A DNA stretch of 64,000 nucleotides from Anastatus disparis (taxonomy: Eukaryota > Arthropoda > Insecta > Hymenoptera > Eupelmidae): positions 614,001 through 678,000 of the forward strand of contig JAFFSR010000317.1 of the NCBI GenBank assembly GCA_017163975.1. The letters run 5' to 3'. This document shows, in pieces, positions 21,580-34,259 of this stretch. The position numbers and the translations under genes were made by a program. The first letter of the stretch is position 1. The number at the start of each line of letters is the position of its first letter. The notes under the pieces are model-generated. The model saw nothing but the letters and a program-made list of their open reading frames with translations, had not been told where the DNA came from and did no database searches.

Positions 21580-22420
21580 AGTTTTTCATACTTTTTTTTA
21601 TTTGTAATAGTAAAGATGATTGAACAAAATGTCTTCCTGGAACATAACCTGTAATAATATGTATTGATCAAGTTTTAACAGAAATAGGAATCTCAAATAA
21701 ATAATTTTTGATTAATTTTATCGATAAAAATACTTCAAAAACGTATTTGGATAGGAGGTTTTCTTTTTTTAAAAAAATATATGTCAATAGGCAATATGAC
21801 ATGATATAAAAGTTTTATAATTAATTTCTAATAATTAAATAATAGTGTTTTTTTAAGAATTAAAAATCAAGTACAAAGTATTTATATTGTTAGATGAAAT
21901 AAAAAAAATATATATTTTAAAAGAATGATAAATATTTTAAAAAGACTTAAAGTAAAATTACCAGGAGATTGAAATCAAATTACAAATGTAAGATGCATAA
22001 AAATATATTTCGAATTTTCAAGAAATATAATTATTTGAAAATAAAATTCATATAGTTTCCTTAGATCTTAAGACAGCCTTTCATGCATTGGGTAAGAATA
22101 GTTACATTTAAATCACATTTAAAAAAATAAAATAAATTGAAATATTAAACAATGTAAACTAATTAACTGCTAATATTTAAGAAAAAAATGAAAATATATA
22201 AGATGTGATGTAGTTTTTAATGTAATAAGGCATATAATATAATTTGATTCAAATTTTTATATTAATTTTTGTAAAATATTATTTTGTAACGATTATTTTG
22301 CCTGTTACAAAAAAAAGAATAAGCTTTCAATTAAATATTATTTTTAGCTAAGTCTTTAAATCTACTATATGCGGAGTTGCTGAAATTTGTAAGAATTTCA
22401 CTAAATATTATACAGCGAAC
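21580..22420. other. AT-rich stretch without recognisable gene
   Basis: Read on both strands; only short chance ORFs and no repeat family recognised. Confidence 0.4.
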
Positions 22421-23635
22421 TCCGATTGTGCTAGCTAGTAAGGCTATTGATGAACGAAAAAATCTTATGTGATATACTTGTCGCTTGCTGCATACACTGC
22501 GTCTCTCTCTCTTTTACTCTCTTTTACCTGATCGAGAGACGCATTGCCGGTAGCGCAGTTTTCCTTCGTGAGGCAGGTTCCGAAATACGTTATATTAAAT
22601 TATATGATATTACGTAACTAATTAATTTACACCTGCTCACAAGGACCGCGGAGGCGTCAGAGTAAGCAACGGGAAATATATATTTTATGTTAAATATAGT
22701 CAGGCAATTTGAATTAATTGAAGGCCCGTTTTAATAGAAAACAAAATTAATTGATTATAAGAAAAATATAAATATAATAAGGATAAAGTATAAACTAAAT
22801 GAGAATTAAATTGAATAACATATATAAGGTAATGTACGCGTCTAATGAGAGAGAGAGAGCAAAAGGGAGGGCGCGTCGCGAACTAATTAGAACTCGCTTA
22901 TGACGCTGATCGGTTATATCACCAATGATACAATACACCCGAACAAGTATCTCTCGAGGAAGAGACACTTGGATATCGCACTGTATAATTATACTTACAA
23001 TAACGCACTGGCCAGCTTACACTTATTACCTACGTGCACGTAGACGCCGCTCGCCCGTTACTGTAGCTTCCCCCTTGTACGTAACCAATACGTAGATGTT
23101 CTGAAATAGATCGGTGGAATACGTCTCTTCCCGATCGTTGAATTCCGCTGAGCTCTGCCAACGTGGTTGCCTCGACGTAGATCAGTGGAACCCTTCACAC
23201 GCCGATCAACGTGTTACTGGCTCTTAATAGCTGACCGCTAAGACGCGCGAAAAGCGGTCAAGCAAAACTCTACAGAAAGAATTTCTGAGAGTCGCGACTA
23301 GCCAATATAATATAATACGCTAGTCGATATAATTTAACGACTTTTATTTAAGACAACGTTTCGCGCTATCAATTACGAACTTAGTCTAACGTATTATAAG
23401 ACCACGTGGCGAAATATTTTTAACAAGCACAGCACGGCGTAGGTTTCGTGTTAATGCAACGGTAGCCGGAAACTCTCTGAAGCGCCTTGCGGCCGGCGAG
23501 CTTCTCTCTCGCGTGCTGGTCATCAAGATACGCACTTCTTTACTCGTCTTGGACGAGATATATGACCGAGCGTCTATCCTATTTTAATACCTAAGCGCGC
23601 AAGATTCAAACACGGTAGAATACCGTTACAATTTT
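22420..23635. other. GC-richer CpG-containing block, possible solo LTR
   Basis: Base composition rises sharply against the AT-rich surroundings, with many CpG (GTCGCGAACTAATTAG, CGGTAGCCGG, GCGCCTTGCGGCCGGCGAG). No long ORF. The right edge CGTTACA would be a TGTAACG start on the minus strand, as in the LTRs of the element at 58.5 kb, so a solo LTR in minus orientation is plausible. I could not define the other end or a target duplication. Confidence 0.35.
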
Positions 23636-23666
23636 TAATATACTAACCTTGTAATAGCAATAAATA

Positions 23667-23667
<1 letters not shown>

Positions 23668-23712
<45 letters not shown>
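23668..23712. repeat. (TA)n microsatellite
   Basis: About 20 TA units just beyond the GC-richer block. 23713-24270 is AT-rich with nothing recognised. Confidence 0.9.
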
Positions 23713-23713
<1 letters not shown>

Positions 23714-24269
23714 GTATATTTTTTTATTTGAAATTCAAATATAAAAATTTATAATATAAATAACTAACTTTTAGTTTTTATTTCAAATATATTTAAAAAA
23801 AGTATATGTTTTTTACAATTTTTTTCCATAACTTGAAAAAAGTCAACAAAATGAATTGGTTAAAATAAACATTCATAGCTATATATTTATTGTATTTAAA
23901 TGTAACTTACTTCATACAGTGATTAGTGGCTTTTTTATAAGTGTGTATATTTATATACGTTGTTATATATAAGTTAATAATATTATTAACTTTAAAGCTA
24001 TGGATTCGTAATCTCGAGATCACAAGTTCCAAGGCTTATACAAGCACCACTGTACGTTGCATGTGCTTTGTTCACAAACGCACTGACGATCTTAGTCGCT
24101 AATTAGCATCGCAATGATAGCTGAAATACAGTGACGTTACATAAAATTAAGAAAAAGTCAAGTATATTGTTCTTGTTTTGATTATAAAATACCGACATTA
24201 CAGGTTTCCACATTTATAATTCTTAAGTCAAAAATTGTGAAAATATCTCATTATCATTTGGAAAAAAAA

Positions 24270-24760
24270 GTTTCTTTTAGCGATTATGAAAAATAAATTT
24301 GTAAGCTATTTTTAGCAACAACAAACAATATGTTTGTATGCTTACATGAAGTTTTTTTAGCGACAACAAACAATAAATCTGTATGCTTTTTATAAGCTTT
24401 TTTTAGCGACAACAAATAATAGATCTGTACACTTCAGCGACAATAAGAAATTAATTTGTAAGCTTTTAAAGCTTTTAATGCAGCCATATATTTTTATGCT
24501 GGTCTCAAGGCCAGAAATCTTTTATTAAGATAAATATGTAAATATCTTATTTCTAGTTTAAAAAAAAACATGTTACATTTAAATACAAGTGTCAATAAAT
24601 TACCTATGGATATTAAGCTCAATTTATTTTGTAATTTATAATTTACTTTTGTAATTAGTAAATTTTTTCAATAATAAAAATAAATATACAACATATAAAA
24701 ATGAAAATATTATATATTTATCTGAATAAAAGAAATGCAGAAAGGAAGCTTTGTATTATC
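24270..24760 (-). repeat. Inverted copy of the 3.98-4.59 kb repeat element
   Basis: Contains several units of TTTTTTTAGCGACAACAAACA with TTTGTAAGC, the complement of the array at 4060-4590. These are followed by GCAGCCATATATTTTTATG and AAATGCAGAAAGGAAGCTTT, complements of the left flank at 3990-4050. The family is therefore dispersed. Confidence 0.75.
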
Positions 24761-25019
24761 AATTAGTTATGTTTGCAATTATATTAATGGAATATTAATA
24801 ATAATAATTTTTTTTTCATTATTAAAATTTAATATTAGAATATAAATCAAATGCAGCGAAAAAACTTTATATTATTAATTAGTTACAGTTACAACTATAA
24901 TAATAAAATATTACTAATTATAATAATATTCAATTACTTATAATTGTTATTATAATAATAGAATATTATTGATAGTAAGAATATTTTTTTATTACTAATA
25001 ACTAAAACATAATATCATA

Positions 25020-25260
25020 GTGAGGGGGTATAATGAGGGTGGGCTATAAAAATTGAGGGGGGCATATTAAGGGGCGGGGGGGCTGAGGGGTGGGCTATAA
25101 AATTAAGGGGGCGAGGGGGCTGAGAGGGGCATCAGTTACGTTAATTCTGAAATGGCCATTTATAAGAGAAATTACAACGTAATTTGAGGGGGGACTGTAC
25201 GGACAGACATTTGAGGGGGGCTGAGGGGGGGGGGGCTCGGTTGAATCTTGTCTTACGACT
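25020..25260 (+). repeat. G-run cluster (G-quadruplex-prone)
   Basis: Many runs of 4-13 G on the plus strand (TGAGGGGGCTGAG-type units, GGGGCGGGGGGGCTGAGG) separated by short spacers, in DNA that is otherwise AT-rich. The word GGGCTATAAAATTGAGGGG is partly repeated. Any ORF across it is a by-product. Confidence 0.75.
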
Positions 25261-25285
25261 ATATATAGATAGATATATACACATA

Positions 25286-25316
25286 CTACGGGGTACCCCC
25301 CTACTCACTCCGCTCA
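25286..25316 (-). mobile_element. Helitron-like 3' terminus (minus orientation)
   Basis: Minus strand: TTGGTGAGCGGAGTGAGTAG, then GGGGGGTACCCC (a perfect GGGG-TA-CCCC type stem) and GTAG followed by T. Related to 3553-3592. GTAG departs from the CTRR consensus by one base. Confidence 0.35.
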
Positions 25317-25563
25317 CCAACCCCAATTATCGGTATATCATATCAATATAAAATGTTACATTTATGCATTTTTTTATATAAAAAATTTTTTATTATAATA
25401 TATTTTTATATTATACATAATATTATATAATTGTACATTTTTTATCAAATTTTATTATTAACATAGAAACATGAAAAAAAATACATAATATTAATTATTT
25501 ATGTAAAATATCTGAAAAAAATTATTAATAAATTTTAATCATTATTCATAACATATAGACTAA

Positions 25564-26226
25564 CTAGGAGAGTATCAGACCTCCGGATCACGGATTTTGC
25601 TCAAACTTTGGGATAAGTTTTCAGATGTCAAAATATGAAAGGAAACAGAATTTCAGATCCCAACGCTCAATATTTCCCTAGGCACGAGCAATTAAAGAAA
25701 ATCACTAAAAATGTTACTAGATTTTTAAACGCATATATTTCCTTAGCATTGATATCTAGGAGCTTAAAACTTTATTTAAATGAAAGCTGAGCTCAAATCC
25801 TTTCGAAATAGTAGTTATAGCATGTCAAAATATTATTTTTTCCCAAAATTATAGCGTGATAAACATTGGACCTGATTTTTCTTTTCAAAACATTAATTAA
25901 TAACAAAAGCTGAAATTGGATCTAATGTTTATTACGCTATAACTTTGGGAAAAAATAATATTTTGACATGCTATAACTACTATTTCGAAAGGATTTGAGC
26001 TCAGCTTTCATTTAAAAAAGTTTCAAGCTCCCAGCTATCAATGCTAAGGAACTGTAAGCGTTTGAAAATCTAGTAACTTTTTTAGTGATATTCTTTAATT
26101 GCCTGTAACTAGGGAAATATTGAGCTTTTGGGTCTAAAATTCTATTTCCTTTTATATTTTGATATCTGAAAACTTATCCCAAAGTTTGAGCAAAATCCGT
26201 GATCCGGAGGTCTGATACTCTCCTAG
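25564..26226. mobile_element. Foldback element B, 663 bp (AGGAGAGT family)
   Basis: Begins CTAGGAGAGTATCAGACCTC, ends GAGGTCTGATACTCTCCTAG (complement). TAA on both sides (25561-25563, 26227-26229) is a 3-bp target duplication, as for PIF/Harbinger-type elements. Arms are complementary throughout (GAGCTCAAATCCTTTCGAAA near 25,790 and its complement near 25,985). No ORF. Confidence 0.9.
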
Positions 26227-26429
26227 TAAGCTGGTTTTCACACCACTTTACATTCTAAATCCTTTAGATTTTTATCATTGTGAAATGAATTAAAATTTTT
26301 TTAATATGAATGAATTATATATATATGTAGAATGAATTTATAAATATTTTCACTTTTTCTTAATTTATATTATTTTTATTATTAATTTTTAATATACAAT
26401 AAATATTGATGAAAAAGAAAATTTTCTAA

Positions 26430-27100
26430 TAAAATATTTTTAAATCATAAATTTTTTAGTAAAATTCATTAATAGTATTATTTGATATATTCAAATGTAT
26501 ACTTAAGATTTTTAAGATTTAGAGGATTATTTTGTTATAATTCCTGTTTGATATAATATATTATTAATTTATTAATACTTAATAAATACATTATGTGCGG
26601 GGGTGCAGTGGAGGGGTCGCGGGGGTGCTGTTGGGATTCAGGAGGATTTAAATAAATAGATTTGCAGAGGTACCGCTTATGACGCGTTCGGTATTTTTAT
26701 TAGTGGAAGCCTTCGCCAGTAGCCATAAAAATCATTTTGTTTTATAATTTATATGTTTTATTTAAAATATAAAAAATATATATTAAAATTTAATTTTTTA
26801 TATTATTTTAAATAATTTAACAAATTGTTTTTTATAATCATTTAAAAATAAAGAAAATAAATATTTTTTTATAAAATTTTTGTATTAATTCTAGCATTAA
26901 TTAATTTTAATACTTCAAATTATATATTATTATGTTAAGTTTTAAGTCTGTAGATTTATAGAATTATTTTGTTATAATTTCTTTTTTATATTTCTTTTAG
27001 ACTTAATTTTACATTAAATATATTATTAATTTATTAACATTTAATAAATTCATTATTATAATATAGGGGGGCAGTTGAGGGGCCGTAAGGGTGCTGTAGG
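26430..27100 (+). repeat. Two diverged direct copies of a ~430-bp unit
   Basis: Both copies contain ATTATTTTGTTATAATT and TATTATTAATTTATTAA, then AATAAATACATTATG or AATAAATTCATTATT, and end in a G-run cluster (26597-26632 and 27063-27145). Confidence 0.55.
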
Positions 27101-27272
27101 GTTGCCGTAGGGGGCTGTGGAGGGGTGTGGAGGGGGTGGGGGGGTACTTAGACCAAAAGCAACAGTAGAAAATATTGTAATATTTTAAACAATTTTACGT
27201 TATTTTTTCGGTGGCTGTGGAGGGGCTATAGAGGGAGTGGGGGTGTGGAGGGGGGTGGGGGGGGGGTCCAAG
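27063..27272 (+). repeat. G-run clusters (G-quadruplex-prone)
   Basis: GGGGGGCAGTTGAGGGGCC, GGAGGGGGTGGGGGGGTAC and, at 27221-27272, GGAGGGGGGTGGGGGGGGGG. Similar runs occur at 26597-26632. Same strand and style as 25020-25260. Confidence 0.75.
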
Positions 27273-27305
27273 GGTTAATTTCTGATATAACTATATTATA
27301 TAGGA

Positions 27306-27308
<3 letters not shown>

Positions 27309-27378
<70 letters not shown>
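27309..27378. repeat. (TA)n microsatellite
   Basis: About 35 TA units, ending exactly where the interspersed repeat below starts. Confidence 0.95.
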
Positions 27379-27384
<6 letters not shown>

Positions 27385-28145
27385 GCTCCTATTCATATAA
27401 TCCTGTTTGAAAAAACTAAATAATATGATGCTTATTCAAAACGCAGTTAATAAAATTGTATTTGAAAAATAAATGCAATACAATTCTATTTCGAAATTTC
27501 ATTAAATATAATTCTATTTCGAAATTCAGTTAAATATAATTCTATTTCAGAATTCCGTTAAATATAATTCTATTTCGAAATTCAGTTAAATATAATTCTA
27601 TTTCGGAATTCCGTTAAATAGAATTCTATCTCAGACGTTTATTCAATATGAATCTTATTTAAAAATCCAAACAATATAATGTCTTTCAGAAACGAATAGT
27701 ATAAAATGTCAATTCGATCGTTCATTTAATATGATTCTATCTCTTACGAGCATCTAAGAAAAAACCATCTCGGATATGGAATATATAAATGATTATAAGT
27801 AAAATTAGAAAACTATTATTATAACCGCAATCACTCGTTTTTTAAATTATAATTATACCGATTTCAACAATTGTATGTAAATCTAAAAAATACGATAAAA
27901 TATTTGTGTCTGAAAACAAATCATTTTATCAATGCTCTATAAGAATTTGATGCAGAATAGGGTTGATTTTCTTTGATTAAATTAAAATGAAATAAGAAAT
28001 TCTCGTATTAATTTTTTAAAAATACAATTTCCCAAACAAATTTTTTTCATTGAAACCTTTGAATCTCGAACGCATAAACTCATATAATCTAAGCTCGTGA
28101 ACTAACCCCTTGAATATGTGCATGCTTTACTTATACGCTCTTATA
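27379..28145 (+). repeat. Interspersed repeat R1, copy a (inverted copy at 47850-48637)
   Basis: Starts CGATGGCTCCTATTCATATA beside (TA)n. It contains about six tandem ~28-bp units (TATAATTCTATTTCGGAATT, CCGTTAAA) at 27475-27630, then single-copy sequence closely matching the other copy in inverted orientation. No ORF. The family has one sharp end next to (TA)n and one fuzzy end. Confidence 0.85.
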
Positions 28146-28226
28146 CGGAGTCTTAGTTGTGAGAGCCCTCGTGTTGAACTCCTGTATATTTAGTAAACGG
28201 ATAATAATAAATATATCAATAACGGT

Positions 28227-28674
28227 CTATTGCGTGTGTACTGTGCTCTCTCTTTTTCTCTCACTCTGTGTCCACTTGCAAACTAAATGTACATTTTTCC
28301 GACAGTAAATTTTTTCTAATCGGAGAAGATGCCCCGGGTCAAACACATAAGGTTTAAGCAGTTTACGAAAATCGATAATTTCGCTCTCTCGCTCTTTTCG
28401 TACGAGGCCCTTCGATAAGGAAATAGGCACTAATTTTGCGCTCTTGGATGACTTATTTTTGAGCGTAGAAAAACTCTTTGGGTACTATCAGTTCGTGAAC
28501 AAACCAAAATCATTGGGTATTGCTTATTTTCGCCAAAGATGCAAGGAGATTTTGTCAATTTTGCAAAATATACATAATGTGGATCTGCTTTTGAAATTTT
28601 TCCGATATATGGATGACTTTTATTATCGGCTAGATAGACAATTATTTCAACATTATTTGGCGCTTTTCTTTTAA
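28227..28674 (+). other. Lower-AT segment with small unrecognised ORF
   Basis: The 76-codon plus-strand frame 28444-28674 (starting at TTG; DDLFLSVEKLFGYYQFVNKP, LLKFFRYMDDFYYRLDR) is in DNA of more ordinary composition than its surroundings. No ATG, no known domain and no splice context that I can defend. The preceding 28,130-28,230 (AATAATAAATATATC, TGTGAGAGCCCTCGTG) has the look of an LTR end, but no partner was found. Confidence 0.2.
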
Positions 28675-28679
28675 TGTGA

Positions 28680-30082
28680 TGCGAGTGAATTTGTTTTTTA
28701 TTCGAGCGTTTACAAGCATTACATTCGAATCAGAAAATTCAACATTTAATGTTTGTATAAAATCTAGAAATTTTTTAAAATGTTTTATAGCACTATGCGT
28801 TCTAATTTTGAAAAAAAGAAAATAATTTTCAATATAACTATAAGATAGTAGGTGTGCACAGAACCTAGACCTTTCTAACCCGAGCTTTTCTAGTTTTCAT
28901 TTCAAGTTGTAGATTGAGAAACTTAAAAATTTGAAGAAACTACAAATACGAGAAGGTTTAACGCAAGTTTCAAGAAAAAAGCAGTTTATACACTGAAAAA
29001 TCGAATTACAGTAACGCTCATAAATTCGATAGCACCATGTAAAAAAAATGTTGTAGGAAAATTCTAAAAAAAAAGATTTTAAAGTGCTCTTAAAGAGCTT
29101 TCAAAATCGACTTGTAAAATTATTTTCGAAGTTTTTTATCCTGTTAAAAAAATAACTTGAAAATAAACATTTTTTGCCTATTTTTTTAATGATAAATTCG
29201 TTCAGGCAGATTTTCAAGTATGATATAAATAAATCTGAAAGAAATATATTTTATATTACTCTGTAAAAGCTTTCATTTGCTTTTTATAAAACTGTTCTAT
29301 AATAATTTTCCGTAAAATTACAAAGTTTTAAAAATGGGATTTTTTGCTGTATTTTTTCAATTTTCTACAAAAACAAAAATTGTCTCACATAAACCAAAAA
29401 ATAATACAAAAAATTCAATAGAACTGTAATTTAAGCTTTGATCCATCAAAAATCATCTATTTATTTAAAGATATAATAAATGATCAAAAACAATAAAAAC
29501 TATATACATCAAGGCCCTCGCAATCATTGTTACTTTTATATATCTTTTTGATCTTCATTTTTGATTGTTGATAACTATGGAAATAATTGATGTTTTATAA
29601 CGCTCCAACGCTTAAATTGTAGAATCGTTCTAAATTTTTTCGTGTTGTCATAGTGGATTTTGTGAGACAAACAGGTGCTAAAACTAACCTTTCCGACTCT
29701 CCTTCATGTTTATTTTTTTATATCATAATAATTTTTAAATGTTTATTATTTATTTATGTATTTGTCCCATATATAGATGTAAAGTACGATTGTATTTATT
29801 ATATGGATGATGGTTAATGAGTGAATGGATTTTTATTTTTGAAGCTATGCTTCTTACGCGACGTTACGGCAGGGGCACTAAATGTATAAAAATCGACAGT
29901 CCCAAATGTCACCCAGCGTGAATGTACGAATATGGCACAGGGTGCCATAATTCTATCAACATACAAACACTTAAATTCTTTTTTCTCTTTCTTTCTTTCC
30001 CTCTCTCCCATTCCGCTTAAGAATATGCGTGTATATACACAAGTGGATGAGCGCGTTGAATGTACTACGATTGATGCTTGTA

Positions 30083-30110
<28 letters not shown>
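28680..30110. other. AT-rich stretch without recognisable gene
   Basis: Only short ORFs caused by low-complexity sequence. No repeat partner recognised within the window. Confidence 0.4.
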
Positions 30111-30398
<288 letters not shown>

Positions 30399-30930
30399 TG
30401 CTCAGTTAAAAAAATATAATTCTAATAAAAAAAATATTTTTTTTTTCCCTAGTCTTCTTACATATCTTTATTTCTTAAATAGTTATAAATAATTGAAAAA
30501 AGTTAAAAAAATTCCACAAATTTAAAAATATTTGATACGGTAAAAAAAATAGAAAAAAATGACAGAAATATTTTACAGCACAAAACAAAATTGGTATTTT
30601 ATCTTTATTTTAATTTCTTTTTTAATTTTTTATTCTATGTTTCTATTTGAAAAATTATTTTTTTACGAAAAATTTTTCGTAAATTTTGGTATTGTACATT
30701 TCTATATATTTTATTTGAGAAACTAGAAAGTTTTACTGCTTCGTTTTTTTATATCAATGAAACTTTATAAGCTGCGTATAAACATTTCTTTCTTAATTTT
30801 TTAATAATTGATATTAATAAACTATATTATTAATATATTTTTAAATACATAATACATTGAATGAAAAATAATCAGTTTTCATTAAAAAATAACCTATAAT
30901 TTTTTAACTTCCTAGTTTCTATATATATAC

Positions 30931-30977
30931 TGGAAGCATAGCTTCTGTCGGCCAGTCCCCACGACTGCCACTCCTGT
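30931..30977 (-). other. Hairpin terminus next to TA tract
   Basis: Minus strand GAAGCTATGCTTC (perfect 5-bp stem, 3-base loop) then CAG followed by TATATATA. It resembles a Helitron-style 3' end structurally, but CAG is not CTRR. 30400-30930 and 30980-31380 hold nothing recognisable. Confidence 0.25.
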
Positions 30978-31387
30978 TTTTTATTATACTTTTTATTTTT
31001 GATTGATAAATACTGAGTGACATATTTTATTTGTATTTATAGAATTATTGAATGTATTTTATTATATTATGTATCTGTGATATCACTTACTGATGCAGTA
31101 TTATTAATTTTAGGTAATTAACTGTGATATTAATTTTATTTTATTCTATGTGCGTTATTTATATTAATTTTATTAGTATGTAAAATCCATTCATCAATAA
31201 TTATAATAAATTATTTTAATGTTTCTATATAAATTTTTTTTATTCACTATCGAATATTAACATTTATTAACATATTAATTATCTTATAACTTTAAACTAT
31301 ATAATCATATATTCATATTATAAAAATTTTTGATAAGTAAATAATTTTAACAATAATTACAATACATCTGTTGGTTTACATGTGTTT

Positions 31388-33350
31388 CTAACCAGTATCT
31401 TCTTCATCAGTTAAAGACATTTCTTCTGTATTTGCAGGAGAAAAAGATTTATAATATTCATGATATTCGTATGGTATGATATTCGATTTACAAAGATCTA
31501 AAAGATCTTTCAGCTTCGCCTTTGGGATTCCTTGATAAGTGCTGTAATTTTGTTTTAGAGAGCATTTCTTTAAGTTTATGTGTGATTTTTCCTTCCTTAA
31601 AATAAGAGTTTGATAATCAGAGTCTAAAGATATTTTGAATCTTAATTGATTCGGTGATTCTGGAGAAATAAGTAGCTGCTTAAAAGTTGATACTCCTACT
31701 GGTACGTTGGACTTTTTTTCTTCTCTCATCAGTATTTTTCGCCAGTTCATTTTACTAGCAATATCTTTAAGTCGTAAATCATGTCAAATTTTATTTCGAC
31801 TACTTCGTACTTAGAACCAGTTAATTTAGCTGTTCGAATTACTTCACACCATTCTTCCATTGTATAAATTTTACGTCCAGAACTGTGTCTTTCTATTAAG
31901 GCATGTACTGAATCGCCTTCATTCTGAGTGTGTCCAGTTTCAAGAAATGTATGTTTTATTTCAATATTATACTTGCTTGACGCATATGCAAACATCGCAA
32001 ATACATTTTTATTCCTATTTTGGCCCGTACAATTATCCGAATAAGATAGGAAGCGATTTACTCCTTCATTCGTCCTTCTCTGTATGTAGTGAAATAAACA
32101 GCTAGCTACTTCGTTCGATCCTTTTCTAGCTTCGTTTTCATTCCACACGTAGCACACTGCATGGTGTTGAGCTACATCGTAAATTGTGAAATTATAAACT
32201 GACAATTTTCTCTTATAGTACAGAGAGCTTGCTTCAGTTTTTGGAGTTGACAGTACTTTCTGGAAATCGAAGCAAATCATATTAACTTTTTCTTTGTTGT
32301 TTTTAGCTTCGTTAGCATCAATAATTTTTTCATTTCGGGCTAAATCCTTATTTTTCAAATGTTTACTATATTTTTCTTCTAATGTTTGTTTTTGTTCCAC
32401 TGAGGCATTTTTAAATCTTTCACAAATGTCGCACTGGTCCTTCTTAGGCTTAAAAAATCCAATATTAAATTTAGTGTTAAATGTATCGCAATAGTGGTGT
32501 TTAGTAGCTATTTTTTTTCCATTTTCTTTCGCCCATTCTAAGTACATCCGGTACATCTTAGCTAAGGTAAGATTTTCTTCTAAGTATTCTTTTTTGGTAT
32601 CTTTTCGCGTATAATGCGATTCCATTCTCGTAAACATGTTGATGTGCTCCATTACGCTTTCTGTTTTCTCAGCATCGATAGCACGAGGGCGATTTTTTGA
32701 TTTTCCTCTTTTATCGACTATTTCAATATCTCCATCTCTTCTCTTGTTTAATGCTGTAGTTAAAACTTGCTTACTGATGTTCAAAGTCCGTAGAAACATT
32801 GTTTGGCAGACTTTAACATCTTGACCGTTCAATGGGAATGAATATTGTCTGGAGTATTTTCTTTTAGAATCATTACCTTGGTTGGAATTTTTATTCTGTT
32901 CAGTTACGCATCGCAGGATATAGATATATTTTCCAGAATGACTTTTCATACTCCAATAATCTTTAAATAAAGTCTTCCTATTATCTTCAGATATTTTCTT
33001 TTCGCATTGGAATCTGCAACCTGGACCACAACCTCGTTGCAATTCTTTTGCAGGAACAATTTTTTTTGTATAAGATGAGACGTATTCCCTACCATGTACT
33101 GTTGCTGTTTGCGTGATGTTACGCTGCCAATTTTCTGGATGTCGTAATCTTTTTCTTGTAACTGTATCCTTGGCGAAAAATTTTCTTTTTTTACTGCTCT
33201 CTTCTATTACGTCGTTACTAAAATAACTGTCCCTGCTAGAATCAGTTGATGTAGACTCTTCAAGGTTCGTTTCAAAAGGATCATCATCATCATCTTCGGT
33301 GCTCGCATATACCTCGTCCTCGTTATCACTTGAATGATTAGAAGTATTTT
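31388..33350 (-). pseudogene. Transposase exon 2, GHTQNEGDS family (T3)
   Basis: Second exon of a DDE-like transposase known to me only from uncharacterised insect proteins. From its acceptor (TCAAGCAG, exon starts 33350) the frame is open to 31747. Order: acidic leader (NEDEVYAST, EDDDDDPFETN), basic segment (RHPENWQRNI), zinc ligands (RGCGPGCRFQC), a helical region, PKKDQCDICERF, MICFDFQKVLSTP (first Asp), SYSDNCTGQNRNKN (second Asp), FLETGHTQNEGDSVHALIER (third acidic set). Near 31,765 a one-base shift moves coding to the frame MNWRKILMREEKK and on, ending in KAKLKDLLDLCKSNIIP and a stop at 31388. Apart from this shift it looks intact. TIRs were not identified. Confidence 0.75.
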
Positions 33351-34096
33351 CTGCTTGATGAAAAAAAGAATTAATATCAATTATTAAATAATAATAAATT
33401 TAAAGATGGATTAAACATTTTAATTATTTTATTTGAACAATTTTTCCATTTTAATCGAAAATTGAAAATAAACAGCAATAATAAAAAGCTATCATAAACA
33501 TGCTGGTATAAATATTGGAAAAATACAAAGAGAATTATTAACACGATAAATTTAAACGTAATGAAAACAATAAGAATTAACGTTTGTTTCCTTTTGAACG
33601 ACGATAAATACAGAATTATGAAACTCACAATTATCTTGTAAGTTATTTATTATTTATTTTGTTTTATAAATATATATAGTCAGAATTATTTTAATAATAA
33701 AAAGATTCATTCTTTTCATGAAATATTAAACTTAATATTTTTATTTGATTAATTTTTGAATGACCGAAAAAAAATTAATTTTCCTTATTGCTAAATTAAA
33801 AAAAATCTTTTGTCAATGACAATTCATCAATTTTACAATTTCATGCAATTTTTAATAAAAGTAAAAATTAGATCGTGTCCTTTTCAGAAAAAAGAATTTC
33901 GTTAAAAAAAATATTTAAAAGAAAAACATTAAAAATAAAGGTTACGATAATCCAATTTTTGTTTATTATGATAGATATATACAATCTGCTCTTAAAATTT
34001 AATAAAATTTATTGAAATTCAAAAATAAATAGTAAATATAAGAATTTTAAATTTTTAATTAAATAACAGATTAATTCAAGTTGAAATTAAATTTAC

Positions 34097-34235
34097 CTGT
34101 TGTATCGCCTTTTTCCTTCGTTTGTTCAACTTCTTGATCAAAATTTTCTAGAAAAAGATCCTCCAAACTGTCATTTTCATTTAATTTTATTTCAATCAGA
34201 ATTCCATCAGGAGTGCACGAATAGCTTGAATTCAT
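34097..34235 (-). CDS. Transposase exon 1 (T3)
   Basis: ATG at 34235 opens 46 codons (MNSSYSCTPDGILIEIKL and on, rich in Asp/Glu) ending at a donor read on the minus strand as ACAG/GTAAAT. With the acceptor at 33351-33353 it defines a 746-base intron. The split codon (G plus AA) gives Glu and keeps frame with exon 2, which is good internal evidence for a real splice. The intron contains only AT-rich sequence. Confidence 0.6.
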
Positions 34236-34259
34236 TTCTATTATACATTCGTTAGTATT

